A DNA stretch of 64,000 nucleotides from Chlorokybus atmophyticus (lineage: Eukaryota; Streptophyta; Chlorokybophyceae; Chlorokybales; Chlorokybaceae). A model generated the notes under the pieces. The model was not told the origin of the DNA. It searched no databases and was given only the letters and a program-made list of their open reading frames with translations. Positions 53,222 to 64,000 of the stretch are shown here, piece by piece. How positions within the stretch are numbered: position 1 is the first letter of the stretch; each line of letters begins with the position of its first letter. The position numbers and the translations under genes are program-made. The DNA is taken from assembly GCA_009103225.1 (NCBI GenBank), contig RHPI01001292.1, positions 352,430 to 416,429 of the forward strand, read 5' to 3'.

Positions 53222-54162
53222 CAAAGTGGGCTCGCCGCAGGCTGTGCTTGCAGGATTTTAGTCTGAAGGGTGAGGGCTTCATGTGGGGCTATGCACTGGT
53301 TTTGTACAGTAAGGTGGGATCTTACTGGCCAGAACTCACTGTTGGGTTACTTTGACAGGGTCGCCCACGTTGGTTCTTGCCAGCTTAGATAGAGTTGTAC
53401 CTACGAAGGGGACTTAGAAGGTGTCATTGAATGTGCAATTGGCTAGCTAGTGCCTTGCGTAGGTGTTTAGTTGATACGTGAGTGGCAGCAAACAGCTGCG
53501 GTTGTTAGATTGGGAAGCGGCGTTTCATGTGCGGGGAGAGAGTTTCTGCGATTAGTGCAGGTGTTTTGGTATTAGTGCGGAAACATCAGAGGGATTACTT
53601 GTCTTGTCTGCTTGTCGCATCACATTTGCGCGAAACAGCTGTTAATGTCAATGTCGCTGTGTACAGAAACGCACCTGATGCATGTAACATGCACGAGTGT
53701 GAGTCTTCTCTATGACTGCATGCATGAGGCCTACATTAAGATCAGATACAGACGCAATGCTTGTGCTGGAACCATATCACAATGCATCACAGCCTGCTGA
53801 TGCTTTGCTTAGACCGGCCAAGACAGGACTCAATGAGAGTACTATGCAATTGACATTATGGTGTTCAAGTCATTCCCAACAACCGCGATGTGGCTGTATT
53901 TGTAGTCAATACCAAAAATGTTGGTAACTTTTATTTGTGTGGTGCACTGAAACTGGTGTACTCAAACAAAAAGGGAAAAAATTATTTCATCGTTTGTACT
54001 GTGTTGGCCTGGCCAGGTTGCCAGTCACAATGAACAGCACACATCACGCACGCCACTACTCTACATCACACCACTATGCTACATTACACTAATTACACGC
54101 GGCTAATCAGCCTATATCAGCTACACTATGTTACAGTACCCGGTTGTGTGACCTGCAGTCAG
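53222..54162. other. Convergent spacer, lipocalin / SAM-LRR
   Basis: 3' UTRs of both genes. Near 54020-54120 there is CACTAC/CTACA-rich simple sequence. No other feature seen. Confidence 0.6.
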
Positions 54163-57013
54163 CTACAGGCCTATCTCCAGTCCCGGCTGTGCATCTTGAA
54201 TCTTGCACAGCAAGCGATCCTGAGCGTAAGGCAGACGGTTGTACCCCATGTGCACAAACTGGAGTGTGCGGCAGGCCTGTACGTGATCCACACAAGAGTT
54301 AAAATGTTGACTGCTTGCACCAAAGCTGCCATTGCAGCAATGGCTCATTACAACAAAGATTTGGTTATTGACAGTAGATGCTTACCCGAATGGACTCCAG
54401 GAGGAAGCGAGCGTCCTGTATGTTGTTATTGCGCACGTCCAAGTGCGTGAGTGAGGCACTTTGCCGAACACCATGTGCAAGTGCTGTGCCACCTGCAAAG
54501 ATACTCGCCATCACCTCCTGTGTGTATGCTACAGTGGCACTACCTCAGCTGCATGGCTCGTACTCACCGTGCGGTCCAAGCATGCAGTTTGCAACGTCGA
54601 GTGTTGCCAACGGCAATTGCGGATATGCCAATGCGGCTGCAAGGGAGCGAGCAGTGCGCAGAGAAGCATAGTTGTTGGCCATAAGCAGGGCGCGCACAGG
54701 TGGCGGTGTCGTGAACCCATCATCCTCATCAGCGTCACCGTCTTCATCGTCACTAACTTCACTGACCACTTCTTCATGGATCAGACTGAGCGGCAACAAT
54801 GCGTCCACGATGTGTGCACACGCACAGTCACTAAGTCCGTTCCGTGCTACATCTAGCACCTGCAAGTCACCAGCACATGCTCAGTAACAAACAACCCATC
54901 CCAGAACATTTGCAGGCAACGCGTTCGCCATACCTCAATGCAGTTGCAGTTGCGAAGAGCCACTGCCAGGCTCGCAGCTCCAATGTCCCCCATCATCACT
55001 TTGGCCAGCGATAGCTGAACCAGGTGTGGTGCTTCAGGGAGATGCAGGGCCAGGACAGTCACTCCAGCTGCGCCCAAGGCGTTGCCTGCGCAACGGGCAT
55101 TGAGGCTGTTATATACAACGCAATGCAACAGCCTTGAAGAAGGTGATTCAAGACACTGTTGGGGGGCTTACCACAGAGGGACAGGTGCTGGATAGCTGTA
55201 TTGGGCAAAGCAGCACTCAGCGATGCAGCACCGTGCTCGTGAATATTGTTGCAATCCAAGGAAAGGGTTCGCAATGACGTGGCATGAGGCAAAGCGTCCG
55301 CAATGATGGCAGCACTGTCATCACTGCACCAAGAAGACAACAATGTCAGGACACGTGTTGTTTGCTAGCATGGCACAAGTCATGTGGCACATACTCGAGT
55401 TCAGCACTGTCCACCCGCAGTTCACGCAGCATGGAGCAGCTGCTAAGCACCTGCACACTCAGCACCATCAGCTTGGGCAAAGAACACACGACCGACAGTG
55501 TCACGTGGCAGGTACAAGCATCACATTGACATCACCAACACGGACCCGCGCAACGGCAGAGGCGCCTTCCTTGCTGATAGGGTTTTCTGACAATCGTAAA
55601 GCTTCCAAGGAGGAGTGGTCAACCAAAGCACTCAATATTATGTGTGTGGTTTCACAAGTCAGCCTGGAGACAAACATAGAACGGTCTGGTGACACACACA
55701 TCATTGTTGATCAAACATGGACTGTGTGTCTGCCTGCTTTGAGTTTGGATGCAAAGAGAGCAGCTTACTTGTTGCAATGAAGCGTGAGGATGCGCAGGTC
55801 TGTGTTTTCACGAACGACACGTGCAAGGGCCAGGGCATCAGCGCGTAGAAGCATGCGAAAGCGCCACGTAAGCTCTTCACAGGTACCAAGTGCAGCTCCA
55901 GGCACGGCTGCTGTAGCCTCGCCTTCGTCGCTAGCGTCCACATGGCTGAGACTGTCCTCGTCCGCAGTAGGAAATGTCACACGGTGGGATGAGATTAGGC
56001 GCTCGCGATAGTAGTTGTTACGCGTGTCGGCTGCACGCCACGTTAATGTTCAGCGTGCACATACTTGACTTGCGAGCTGAACTCCAACTGCTTGTCAACT
56101 CTTGCTTACGTGTTTCGGGGCGCAGGACATCAACCACATCATGTGGCCTCTCGTCGTCATCGTCGTGGTCATCAACAATGCTATACTCAGCCATGTGTGT
56201 ATGCTCCACCTTATCAGCAAGGCGCTTGACATCAGCACTGTCGAAGCTGCTGCCGTTAACGCCGGCATCGTCAATATCATCAATGATATGAGATTCACGC
56301 TGGGCGACAATTCCGCCATCAACGGTATCTGCATCATATGGGATGCTCTTGGCTTTTTGTAATGAATCGATGGCCCGCCTGTACACAAAGCCCAAAGAGG
56401 GCATCAGCAAACAAAGGAGCCTCCCATTAAGACAACTACAAATGTAAGCGTTGGCCATACATCGTCAGCCAACTGTAGCCACTACTGTAAGGGCAGATTT
56501 GTTCAAGCCATGGGTACCAGCACTAAGCCGTTACTCTGCTTGCTCGTCCTTGTGAACGAACCTGTCACAATCAGGTGCACGGGTTCGGGTTTGGACTTGA
56601 CGTAACGACAAACATATGTACAGCATGTGTGAACCAACCGTACGACAAAACCAAACCTCCCAACAAATCTGCGCATTAGCAACCTGTGCTGCTACCAATA
56701 CTACAACTGGAGTTGCAGAATCACCAGATAAAGGTGCGCTGAGCCAAGCAAGGGCTTCTAAACTTAACACGCATTCCACTATATCTGTTGTACACACGCG
56801 CACTTAAACACTCACAGACCTGAGCAGCTTCCTGGGGCCGAGCAGAGTGACACCCAAGTCAGTCTTGATCTCCTCGTCCGTGAGATGGAGGAGGCAGGCG
56901 CCGTCAACCTGTTGGCAGCGGAACGCCGCTGCGTATGGCCGCAAGCCCGGGCCCAGCCTGCTCACCCACGCCGCCACGTCCTCCGCCTCCCACGCCTCCG
57001 CCACCCCCGCCAT
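54163..57013 (-). CDS. SAM-domain leucine-rich-repeat (RNI-type) protein
   Basis: Ten exons in phase: 56820-57013, 56110-56378, 55769-56030, 55546-55663, 55395-55471, 55172-55323, 54934-55085, 54568-54859, 54386-54492, 54163-54276; about 578 aa. Residues about 8-75 form a SAM domain: WEAEDVAAWVSRLGPGLRPY, then FRCQQVDGACLLHLTDEEIK and LGPRKLLRRRAIDSL, completed across the first splice. A very acidic linker follows (DDHDDDDERPHDVVD). From about residue 205, ribonuclease-inhibitor-type LRRs run to the end: DLRILTLHCNKLT, SLEALRLSENPISKEGA, SLRTLSLDCNNIHEHGAASL, HLVQLSLAKVMMGDIGAASL, VLDVARNGLSDCA, THLDVRNNNIQDA, LQFVHMGYNRLPYAQD. An Asp/Glu-rich insert (VSDDEDGDADEDDG) interrupts one repeat. 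Both domain types mediate protein contacts, so a scaffold role is likely. I cannot name an orthologue. It diverges from SEC61G. Confidence 0.85.
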
Positions 57014-57303
57014 GACCCCCCCGCCCAACCCCAGGGCCAAGCTTAAGCAGCAGCAGTGTCAGCTTGAAAAGCAGCTTGCTAACTAAAGCTACGCGTCGTT
57101 GTTGCAACCTATTGACACATTGCAAGGGGTAAATGCAGTCCGTTGGCTCGGCTCTAACAGTCAGGTGGAGGCTGGTTGTCAGCCGTCCGATGGAAACCCT
57201 CGCCTGAGCCGCGTCGCATCGGACGGTCGCAAATAGTATAAGCATGCTTGGGGGCCTGCGCCTGTTTAGTTTGTTGGCATTGTCGGCGTGGCCTTCGTCA
57301 GCA

Positions 57304-57340
<37 letters not shown>

Positions 57341-57596
57341 TGGTGTTGGGGACGTAGTCGCTGCTGCTGTTGAACAAGGCGCTTGCTAGACTGCTGGACG
57401 AAAAGCGGCGGTGCGGACGTTTGAGGCGGTACTTTTGCTGGAAGTTTTGCATTTTCAGAGGGAGGGGACGGTGCAAGCAGCGAGGCGTTGCAGCTGCGAG
57501 AAGCGTCTGTGGAGTGGCAGGCCTAGTGAAGCGGAGCGTTGAGGGGTTTTGCTACCCGCTGCCCGTGCGGAGGTGAGGAGGCCGTAGCGTAGCGGG
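57014..57596. promoter_or_regulatory. Divergent promoter SAM-LRR / SEC61G
   Basis: Contains an inverted repeat CCGTCCGATG (57183-57192) / CATCGGACGG (57217-57226) with a 24-nt loop, AAACCCTC at 57195-57202 (a near telo-box) and a (GTC)n tract at 57299-57341. An open minus-strand frame over the GTC tract (Asp-rich) could be an unrecognised upstream exon of the SAM-LRR gene, but its frame does not join directly. Confidence 0.5.
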
Positions 57597-57919
57597 ATGG
57601 AGGCCGCAGATGTTGTCATCAAGCCCGTAAAGAGCTTTGCCAAGGACAGCTATCGACTTGTCAAGCGGTGTACCAAGCCGGACAGAAAAGGTAAATGACT
57701 TGCACTGTGTTGAACGAGTGTGAAGCCATGTGCATGCTTGTCCTGTATTTTTTGTTGGTACAATGGCTGAAGCACATTTTGTTGGTTTGTTGTGCAGAGT
57801 TTACGAAAATCGCCTTCAGGACAGCCATTGGTTTCGTTGTCATGGGCTTCATTGGTTTCTTCGTCAAGCTGATCTTCATACCCATCAACAATATCATTGT
57901 TGGCGGTGGCGCCAGCTGA
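57597..57919 (+). CDS. SEC61G: SEC61 gamma translocon subunit
   Basis: Small tail-anchored subunit of the ER protein-conducting channel (SecE homologue). Two exons: 57597-57690 and 57798-57919, giving 71 aa, the normal family size. Sequence: amphipathic helix [38 protein letters not shown], then a single C-terminal membrane helix ([20 protein letters not shown]) and a short GGGAS tail. The intron falls within KPDRK|EF. Confidence 0.98.
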
Positions 57920-59291
57920 GTGCGATGCAGGCAGTGATTCTGGACACAAGGCAGCATTGGCATTGCAGCCGCAATGGCCCATTGGAGTCACTGTTACTCA
58001 CCGCCTCCATGTCGAGAGTGTGGGTTTGCTGGAGTTGAGAGGCGGAGCTGTCTGTCGTTGCATGCTTAGGACCTTGTTGACTGCAGCTCAAGTGTTGTGT
58101 TTGCTGTATCCGATACTTCTGGCGACATGTTGCGGACAAACTGAGTGTTGCGAGGTGCCCAGCATCTACATATTGCATAGTTCCAGATAAACTAGAATGC
58201 GTGCAGCAGATGTGTTGTGCTGTGAGCGATTACTCGCGTCAAGGAGGGAATTCTGGCTCGTACGCAGTGGTGTATGTGGAGGTGCGTTCAGGCCACTGCT
58301 GCGCTGCACATTCGTATCTGCAATCTATTTGCGACTTCCCGGCTCACCAAGGGCGTTGCAAACACTTATGCATATACGGGTTGCATGTGCAGTTGTCCCT
58401 GAGGGCCCATGTTTGCGCTTATGGAATGGCCTTGACCTCTGTGAGTTACTGATACTCGCAGCCGCTGCATATGCCAGTCATAAAGGCACGTACAGTAGTC
58501 CACATGCTGTCGCTGGTGTGATACCTTGCATGCGCTCATAGCAGCTTACCCTCCAAATTCATACATCACTTGCATTTTCTGGACATACAGGTGAATGCGA
58601 GTTGATGAGTTGGCGTGTGCCATGTGAGCGGTGTGACTTGCATGTGTGCAATCCACCTTGCACATTTGTACGGAAGTGGCTTTTCAGTGAAGCCTTCACT
58701 AAACGTCCACTAATGGGTGCATGGGGTATCACGGTACATGCAGAAGTAAGTGAGAGAATTGCAAGTAGCGCAGCAAAGACAAAGCTTCCAATTTGGCCAC
58801 GGGGTGCAGCTTACAACTACTTTCAAAACTCACACTAAACCCACTACCCTACGTGCATGCGTGAATACGTACAAAAGATGTTATGCCTCATAGGTTGCAT
58901 GCAAGGGGTGTGTGCAGCAGTGGAAGCGCGGTGCAGGCAGCGGACATGGACAAGTGGACAACATGCGGCACAGGATGGAGGGAAGGAAAGGGGCACGTCA
59001 GTCCTGCTGCATGTTGTTGGGTTTGCCAACCAATTTTGTGCGAGGACATCATACCTCATTGTTATACCATATACTCAGCTGCAAACAATGGCGACCCAGT
59101 ATGACTATCACTATGTTACCAACATCACACCTTAGCAGGTGGACCAGGGTGATGCGCCAGCAAAGAAGCTGACAAAGCCAGAAGCTCTTTGAATGTATAC
59201 GGCGGGCAATGTCTAACCAGGCTGTACAACAACAAAATGCAGTATATACAACTGTAACAGTTTCTACCTACACGCACGCATCTACTCCTAT
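57920..59291. other. Convergent spacer, SEC61G / MinE
   Basis: Several short open frames, none with splice-supported or recognisable protein. Nothing else identified. Confidence 0.55.
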
Positions 59292-60439
59292 CTACTGATT
59301 ATCAGGTGTGATCTCCTCCAGTGTCATCTCCATGCCTTCAAGAGTCCCACGGCGCAGGCGCGGCAGCGCACCCTCCGGGTCAAAATCCCGCAGCAGGTCT
59401 CCATCTCCCTCCCCAACCCGCTCAGATTCAAACTCGGGCTTCACGCGGCGCACGGGCACACTCACGCTGTAGATCGTACCCAATTCGGGATCACTTGAGA
59501 CCGCCAAATCAACCTGCAAACCAAAGAAGTTCACAACACAATCACACAACCCAAACAACAGTACCAAATCCTAACCATGCTCATGGAGGCAGAGGCATTG
59601 AAGCAAGAAGACTACCAGGTTTCATGTACTGACCTTGTCTTCCTTTTCAATCTCAACGTATGATGATAAAGCTCGCACAATGGAGCGCTTCATCTCGGCC
59701 ATCGAGGCCGGGGAGAGAGCGCAGCGGTCAGCGACAAGAATCATGCGCAGGCGCTTCTTCGCGCGCTCCCGAGCAGAAGACTCCACGTCCAAATCAACCA
59801 CAGGCTCCACGCTGCCCTTGGGCTTCGGGAAGAAGATCTCAATTGCCGCTTGCAGCTGCCAGCCAACAGATACGAACATATGTAAGAGCTTGCACATGAC
59901 ATAATAAGAGCACACGACAAGCTTGCAGCACTACTTCCGTCTGTTATAAGTGATTCACATAAGCCAACGCAGTACGTTGCCTAGTAAGTTCTTGTAGTCT
60001 GATGGTGGGGTTTGCGTATTTTCCAGAACGCATGAGATGACCTGCCTCAGTAGCATTACCCAAAAACTACTTTAGAGCATGTCCAAACTGGTGTGCATGC
60101 TCTCCAGGTAGTCCAGAAGGCATAACTCAGTCACCATAGAAAACTAGACTGATAATAACAAACCACACTGCTGACCTTTTCCCAGAATGTGAGCGGCTCA
60201 CGCCGCCGCTCCGGCCTGGAGTACTCCCCGTAGGCGGCTCTGGCTGCCAGGCTCCGCCGGCCCACTGATCCTGCTCGCCGCAAGACGGGCGCAGGGATCC
60301 GGGCCCGCAGCAGCTCTGACGGCCGACAGGGCCGCAGCTGCGACCATCTAGACGACAAAGACGAAGACGGCGATGGTGACGCCGCTGCAGCGGCGGCCAC
60401 ACCGGCGGACCCTCCCGCTACTGCCGCCGCCGCAGCCAT
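59292..60439 (-). CDS. MINE: Plastid-division factor MinE
   Basis: Topological specificity factor that positions the FtsZ ring by regulating MinD; nuclear-encoded in plants and imported into plastids. Three exons in phase: 60176-60439, 59634-59855, 59292-59513, giving 235 aa. Residues 1-70 are an Ala/Ser/Arg-rich transit peptide with hardly any acids (MAAAAAVAGGSAG, later LRRAGSVGRRSLAARAA). The MinE core follows: PLTFWEKLQAAIEIFFPKP, then SARERAKKRLRMILVADRCA (anti-MinCD helix-strand), VRALSSYVEIEKED and GTIYSVSVPVRRVKPEFE. The last 45 residues are an acidic extension (EGDGDLLRDFDPEG, ending ITPDNQ), also seen as a variable tail in plant MinE. Confidence 0.96.
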
Positions 60440-60608
60440 GTCTTCCCAGCAACCCCTCTCAGCTCACCAACCTGCCCTCCTTTTCTCCTTTGGTCAATGC
60501 GCCCTGCGTTGCCTTTGCCACCACGACCAACCACCAAGACGATCCCCAGCCACTCCCAAGCGCCGCACCTCGCCAGCAACACCGCCGCCGCCGCCTGCCA
60601 ATCGCCGC

Positions 60609-60616
60609 AAACCCTA
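60609..60616 (+). promoter_or_regulatory. Telo-box upstream of MinE
   Basis: AAACCCTA lies about 170 bp upstream of the MinE start codon, within a C-rich 5' region. Confidence 0.4.
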
Positions 60617-63600
60617 GGCTGTTCGGTCCAGTCAGCAGAGTTCAGTCTGGCGTTTTGGCGGGAAGGGCACGCACACGCCAGCAATTAGATGCCAAACAAG
60701 CACTGCTGTGTGGTAGGCCTAACGTAAAGTACTGCTCAAAGTCTATGAGCTAAAATGATCACACAACGACTGCCACATGAACTGCAGCCAGCAGCGAGAG
60801 AAGGAAGTGTACCGACAAGTTTGGTTGATAACAATAGAGTTTTGCAAAAGTAATGTTTGTTTTTGTCATTCAATGATCACAATCCAATTGCTAAAATTAT
60901 GACGTAAACATTGCTTTCTGCACTTATGATTACATTATTGTCATGATGTGGTAATTGATGTAAGTAGTTATGTGTATATTGTTTTAATATACTCAAACGC
61001 AAAAGTCAGGTTGATTTTACACATGCGTGTTATTTTGTAACAAAACCAAAATTGTTCAAGTGCGCAATCAAAACAATTTACGAAGGATTCCAACACAGTT
61101 ATAATTGATGCGATCCATACGCAATTATTTCAATTGATACGACGTTAGCGGCTGTACACCGAGACAATGGGTTATATAAGTTTACGGTAGGTGGGCTACG
61201 TGGGTGGTTTGCAGGAGTTGCATAATCGATGCGGTAGCTAGGGAAGCCGCTTTCGTTTATTTTATAACATAATAAACATGTTATAATTGACAACACGTGT
61301 GGTACGTTTTATGATCGACATGTGAGCCATTGATCGTGTTTGCGTGCATCAAAGCTATCAACAAGCAAATAAGTGAATGCACATCAGCCAACATCAATTG
61401 CTTTTGGGACAATTTTTCTGAGCGCTTGTAACTTCCAGTGAGTAGGTTAGCACGGAGGATTATTATTATTGGGGCATGCAACCTCTGATTTAAAGGCTCT
61501 AAGTATCATGCTTTTGTAATTTTAAAAATCACACAAATAAGAGCCGATTATAAATCTTTAAATACATGCACAAAAAGCAAAGCAAAGCACAGTGAGCATC
61601 AAGCAAAAATCTGATATATTACAGTATTGTTGTGCTCCAATATTTTCCTAAAAAGCTCCGATAAGTTTTATATTTTGTTAAAAACCCGCCAATCAATGCA
61701 TTCACGTTAATAACCATTGAGATGCATAAGCTGAGCCGCTGAAAAGTTAGTAAGGGTTCGTAAGAATCTCGTGAGTTGCCCTCGCACAATGTATTTCTTT
61801 ACAAAGATTTTGTAACATTACTGTATCAAGTCTAAAAGTGCTCTGGGCTGGCCCAGGCCCAAGATATGCATTAGCAATTATATGCACGCAATCTTGCTGT
61901 GTCCAATTTACGCAAACGCAATAACTACCTTATCATAAGCGTCCCTCATATAGTACAGCATGTATCGACTACAATATGATGCACCTCACATTATTGCTAC
62001 AAACTTCAAAAGTTGTGCAGTACCACAATTTAAAACTTATAAAGCCTTACGAAAAGATATTCCCCCTATTAAGTCCAGCAGTCACATTGCCACGCATTCG
62101 ACATTATCGTTGCAGCCGTGGTGATAGAAGGTGATGTCGTGGACAAGGCAGCTTTGAACCTTGAGGCATAAAGTCGTCAGAGCTAAATACTAGTGTCATG
62201 GCCAATGTCCGCATGCAAATGGCGTTCACTCCTCCTCCTCAACAACGTCAGCACTTATATTACCGCACGCATGGACATTGGCAATGATGATGACATTCAT
62301 CTCCATAGCTGCCTTAAAGCTGACCTCATCCACGGCATCGTCTTCTACAACAACAACTGCGATGATAGCCTCCAAGTCCATATTGCGGAAACACCACAGC
62401 TCTTGAAGAAGGTTGGCGCGGCGGTCGGTGCATTCAACATTGTTACCGATTAATGCAATTCTAATTCCCACTACAATTGCCGCTTGGGCTAGATTAATCT
62501 GATGGCGGCGATTTATTGGATTCCATGTAGCTTGTGGCAAGTGGCCCATATGGGCAATAAGAGCTGCATGTGCTAAAAACAACTCATCCATGACTTTCGA
62601 ACAGGTCACGTGATGCTCCTTGCCACATCTCTTAGCGCGCATAGTGGTCTTTACACAAAACTAAAGCACTGCATGGGACATGAGCTGCACATTGACTGCA
62701 ATGTCTCTCAAAACAACTTAGGCATTAATTCCATGTTTGCTTGAACCGTGCTGATGAAGGCTCTGTCATGCACGCACACCATGAATAGGTAAATACGCTA
62801 ACTTCAAACACGTTTTCTATGTAGATTTGCAAGAGCTTTGCAAATCAACATAACAAGCGCAAGCTTCTGGCAAGCTTAGTTGTTTTTGCACAAAGTGCAC
62901 CCATTAAGCATGTCGCACAATCCGGGAGTGCACTTTTTATGTTAACAATGTTAACTTAACATTGAATGGAGCTTTTTGTGAGCTTAATTTCGTTTCATGG
63001 TATAGTAAATACTCTGAAGCCTTTAAAGCTGCTACCTTTCAAGAACTTCCGCTACTACATCACAGGAACTCCCCGCGTCTACTAGTACAGTATGGTCCTC
63101 CGCTTTACGACGGCAGGATATGGGAGTTGTTGCATCAACTCCACGCCGTATTGAAAAGAGAAGAACAATACTGAATATGAGTGCGGTTGCTAGTTTCTAA
63201 ACTCCCGTTGAGTGGATTGAAGACAAGCGCGCTATCAGCTACGCCACGAGTATGCGACGAAAGCGACCAATGTGGAGAAGAGCATTATTACTAAACCAGC
63301 GCGTCCCACCGCGGTAGCCGAAGATGCTTGTGACAGTGCTCGTGCCTTGCTACCTGTGAGCTGGTCCAATCAACAACCCTCTCACCAAGACACGGTATTC
63401 ACACCAGAACCTTGCCCCCTCTGCCAAGCACACACACGCGCCCCGCCACTCACGTGCGCACGCGCATGCGCTCGAAGCTACACACCGACTTGTGTAGCGC
63501 CTTGGATCGTCACACAAGCAAGCATACACCGGTGGGCACACGCTAGCAACCCTTGCTAACCACCACCAAGCTTGCACACAAGAAACTAGGGAGCTAAAGG

Positions 63601-64000
63601 TTGTATTGCAAATTGTAGAATGTCACTTTTATACCTACCAGTCTGCACATGCTACTGTCTAGACGATTCTAGCGCTAGACGGACCTAGAAGCTAAGATAT
63701 TCTTGCAGAATCTTGTAGTACACTTCTAGACCTTTCCAACGCACCAAAGATCTCCTAATTTGCTGCTCATATGGTCAAGTTATACTACTTGGCGCCAGGC
63801 CCTTCCAGAAATCTGGTCGAGCCCTTCTCGACTGGCCCTCCGTTTTCTGGCACCTTCCGGACTGGTCTTGGGGCCCCGGTCGATATCCGCGGCAGACTCA
63901 TAACTCGCCGATATCCGCCACAAGTCATTAAAAACATGTACCTTACAAATAAGGCCTAAAACGGCCATGAAAATCACAGAATTTGGCCTTGACTGTTACA
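60617..64000. other. Gene-poor AT-rich right flank
   Basis: From about 60780 to 63000 the sequence is AT-rich with poly-A/T runs. A 138-codon minus-strand open frame at 62226-62642 is hydrophobic and Val/Ala/Ile-rich with an acidic end (VVEEEE), but has no recognisable family, splice partner or promoter. The terminal 600 bp is more GC-rich and may approach another gene beyond the window. Confidence 0.45.

Noticed and set aside
56904-57476. Asp-rich minus-strand frame as an extra N-terminal exon of the SAM-LRR gene
   Set aside because: It is in a different frame from the SAM exon and I found no suitable donor; it stems from a (GTC)n tract.
62226-62642. 138-codon minus-strand open frame in the AT-rich right flank
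   Set aside because: No family, splice partner or promoter, and no start context support; kept only as a note.

Overview
This is a eukaryotic nuclear genome window, most likely from a green alga and possibly an early-diverging streptophyte. The genes are broken by many GT-AG introns. Several products are plastid- or plant-type: a nuclear MinE plastid-division factor, a plant-type LpxC, a DPE1-type glucanotransferase with a transit-like leader, and a secreted protein with an Ole e 1-type domain. AAACCCTA telo-box motifs recur near gene 5' ends. The exact organism cannot be fixed from the sequence alone. I assembled exons by eye from reading frame, splice sites and intron phase, so individual splice coordinates may be off by a base or two.

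Layout, left to right. A degenerate minisatellite and about 3 kb without recognised genes are followed by a serine acetyltransferase (+, 3196-5583). It converges on PRP8 (-, 6710-14387), which has a single 6.9-kb exon after one short first exon. A small unrecognised gene (-, 15294-16598) diverges from VPS37 (+, 16906-18501). Next come a 280-bp (TC)n array and a large unrecognised low-complexity gene (-, about 21.0-25.7 kb). That gene diverges from a Lys/Glu/Gln/Ala-rich coiled-coil protein ending in a CaaX box (+, 26661-28205).

From 28.6 to 45.5 kb lie LpxC (-), an Ole e 1/heparinase-II/III-like secreted fusion (+), a CBM45-like/DPE1 fusion (-) and BUB3 (-). Introns of the first three, and some introns of neighbouring genes, are packed with alternating purine-pyrimidine (TG/CG) tracts. 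BUB3 diverges from a U-box/cyclophilin PPIL2 gene (+, 45928-49215). Then follow a lipocalin with an N-myristoylation motif (+, 51694-53221), a SAM-domain/leucine-rich-repeat protein (-, 54163-57013), SEC61 gamma (+, 57597-57919) and plastid MinE (-, 59292-60439). The last 3.5 kb is AT-rich and shows no convincing gene.

There is no operon logic. Genes form divergent pairs sharing short 5' regions (unknown/VPS37, unknown/CaaX protein, LpxC/lyase, BUB3/PPIL2, SAM-LRR/SEC61G) and convergent pairs. Themes are RNA splicing and its partners (PRP8, PPIL2), membrane traffic and secretion (VPS37, SEC61G), plastid biology and starch (MinE, DPE1), sulfur assimilation (SAT), lipid-A-like metabolism (LpxC), polysaccharide cleavage (lyase) and the spindle checkpoint (BUB3). 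The least expected items are the two domain fusions (Ole e 1 plus lyase, CBM45-like plus DPE1) and the two lipid-anchored proteins (CaaX coiled coil, myristoylated lipocalin).
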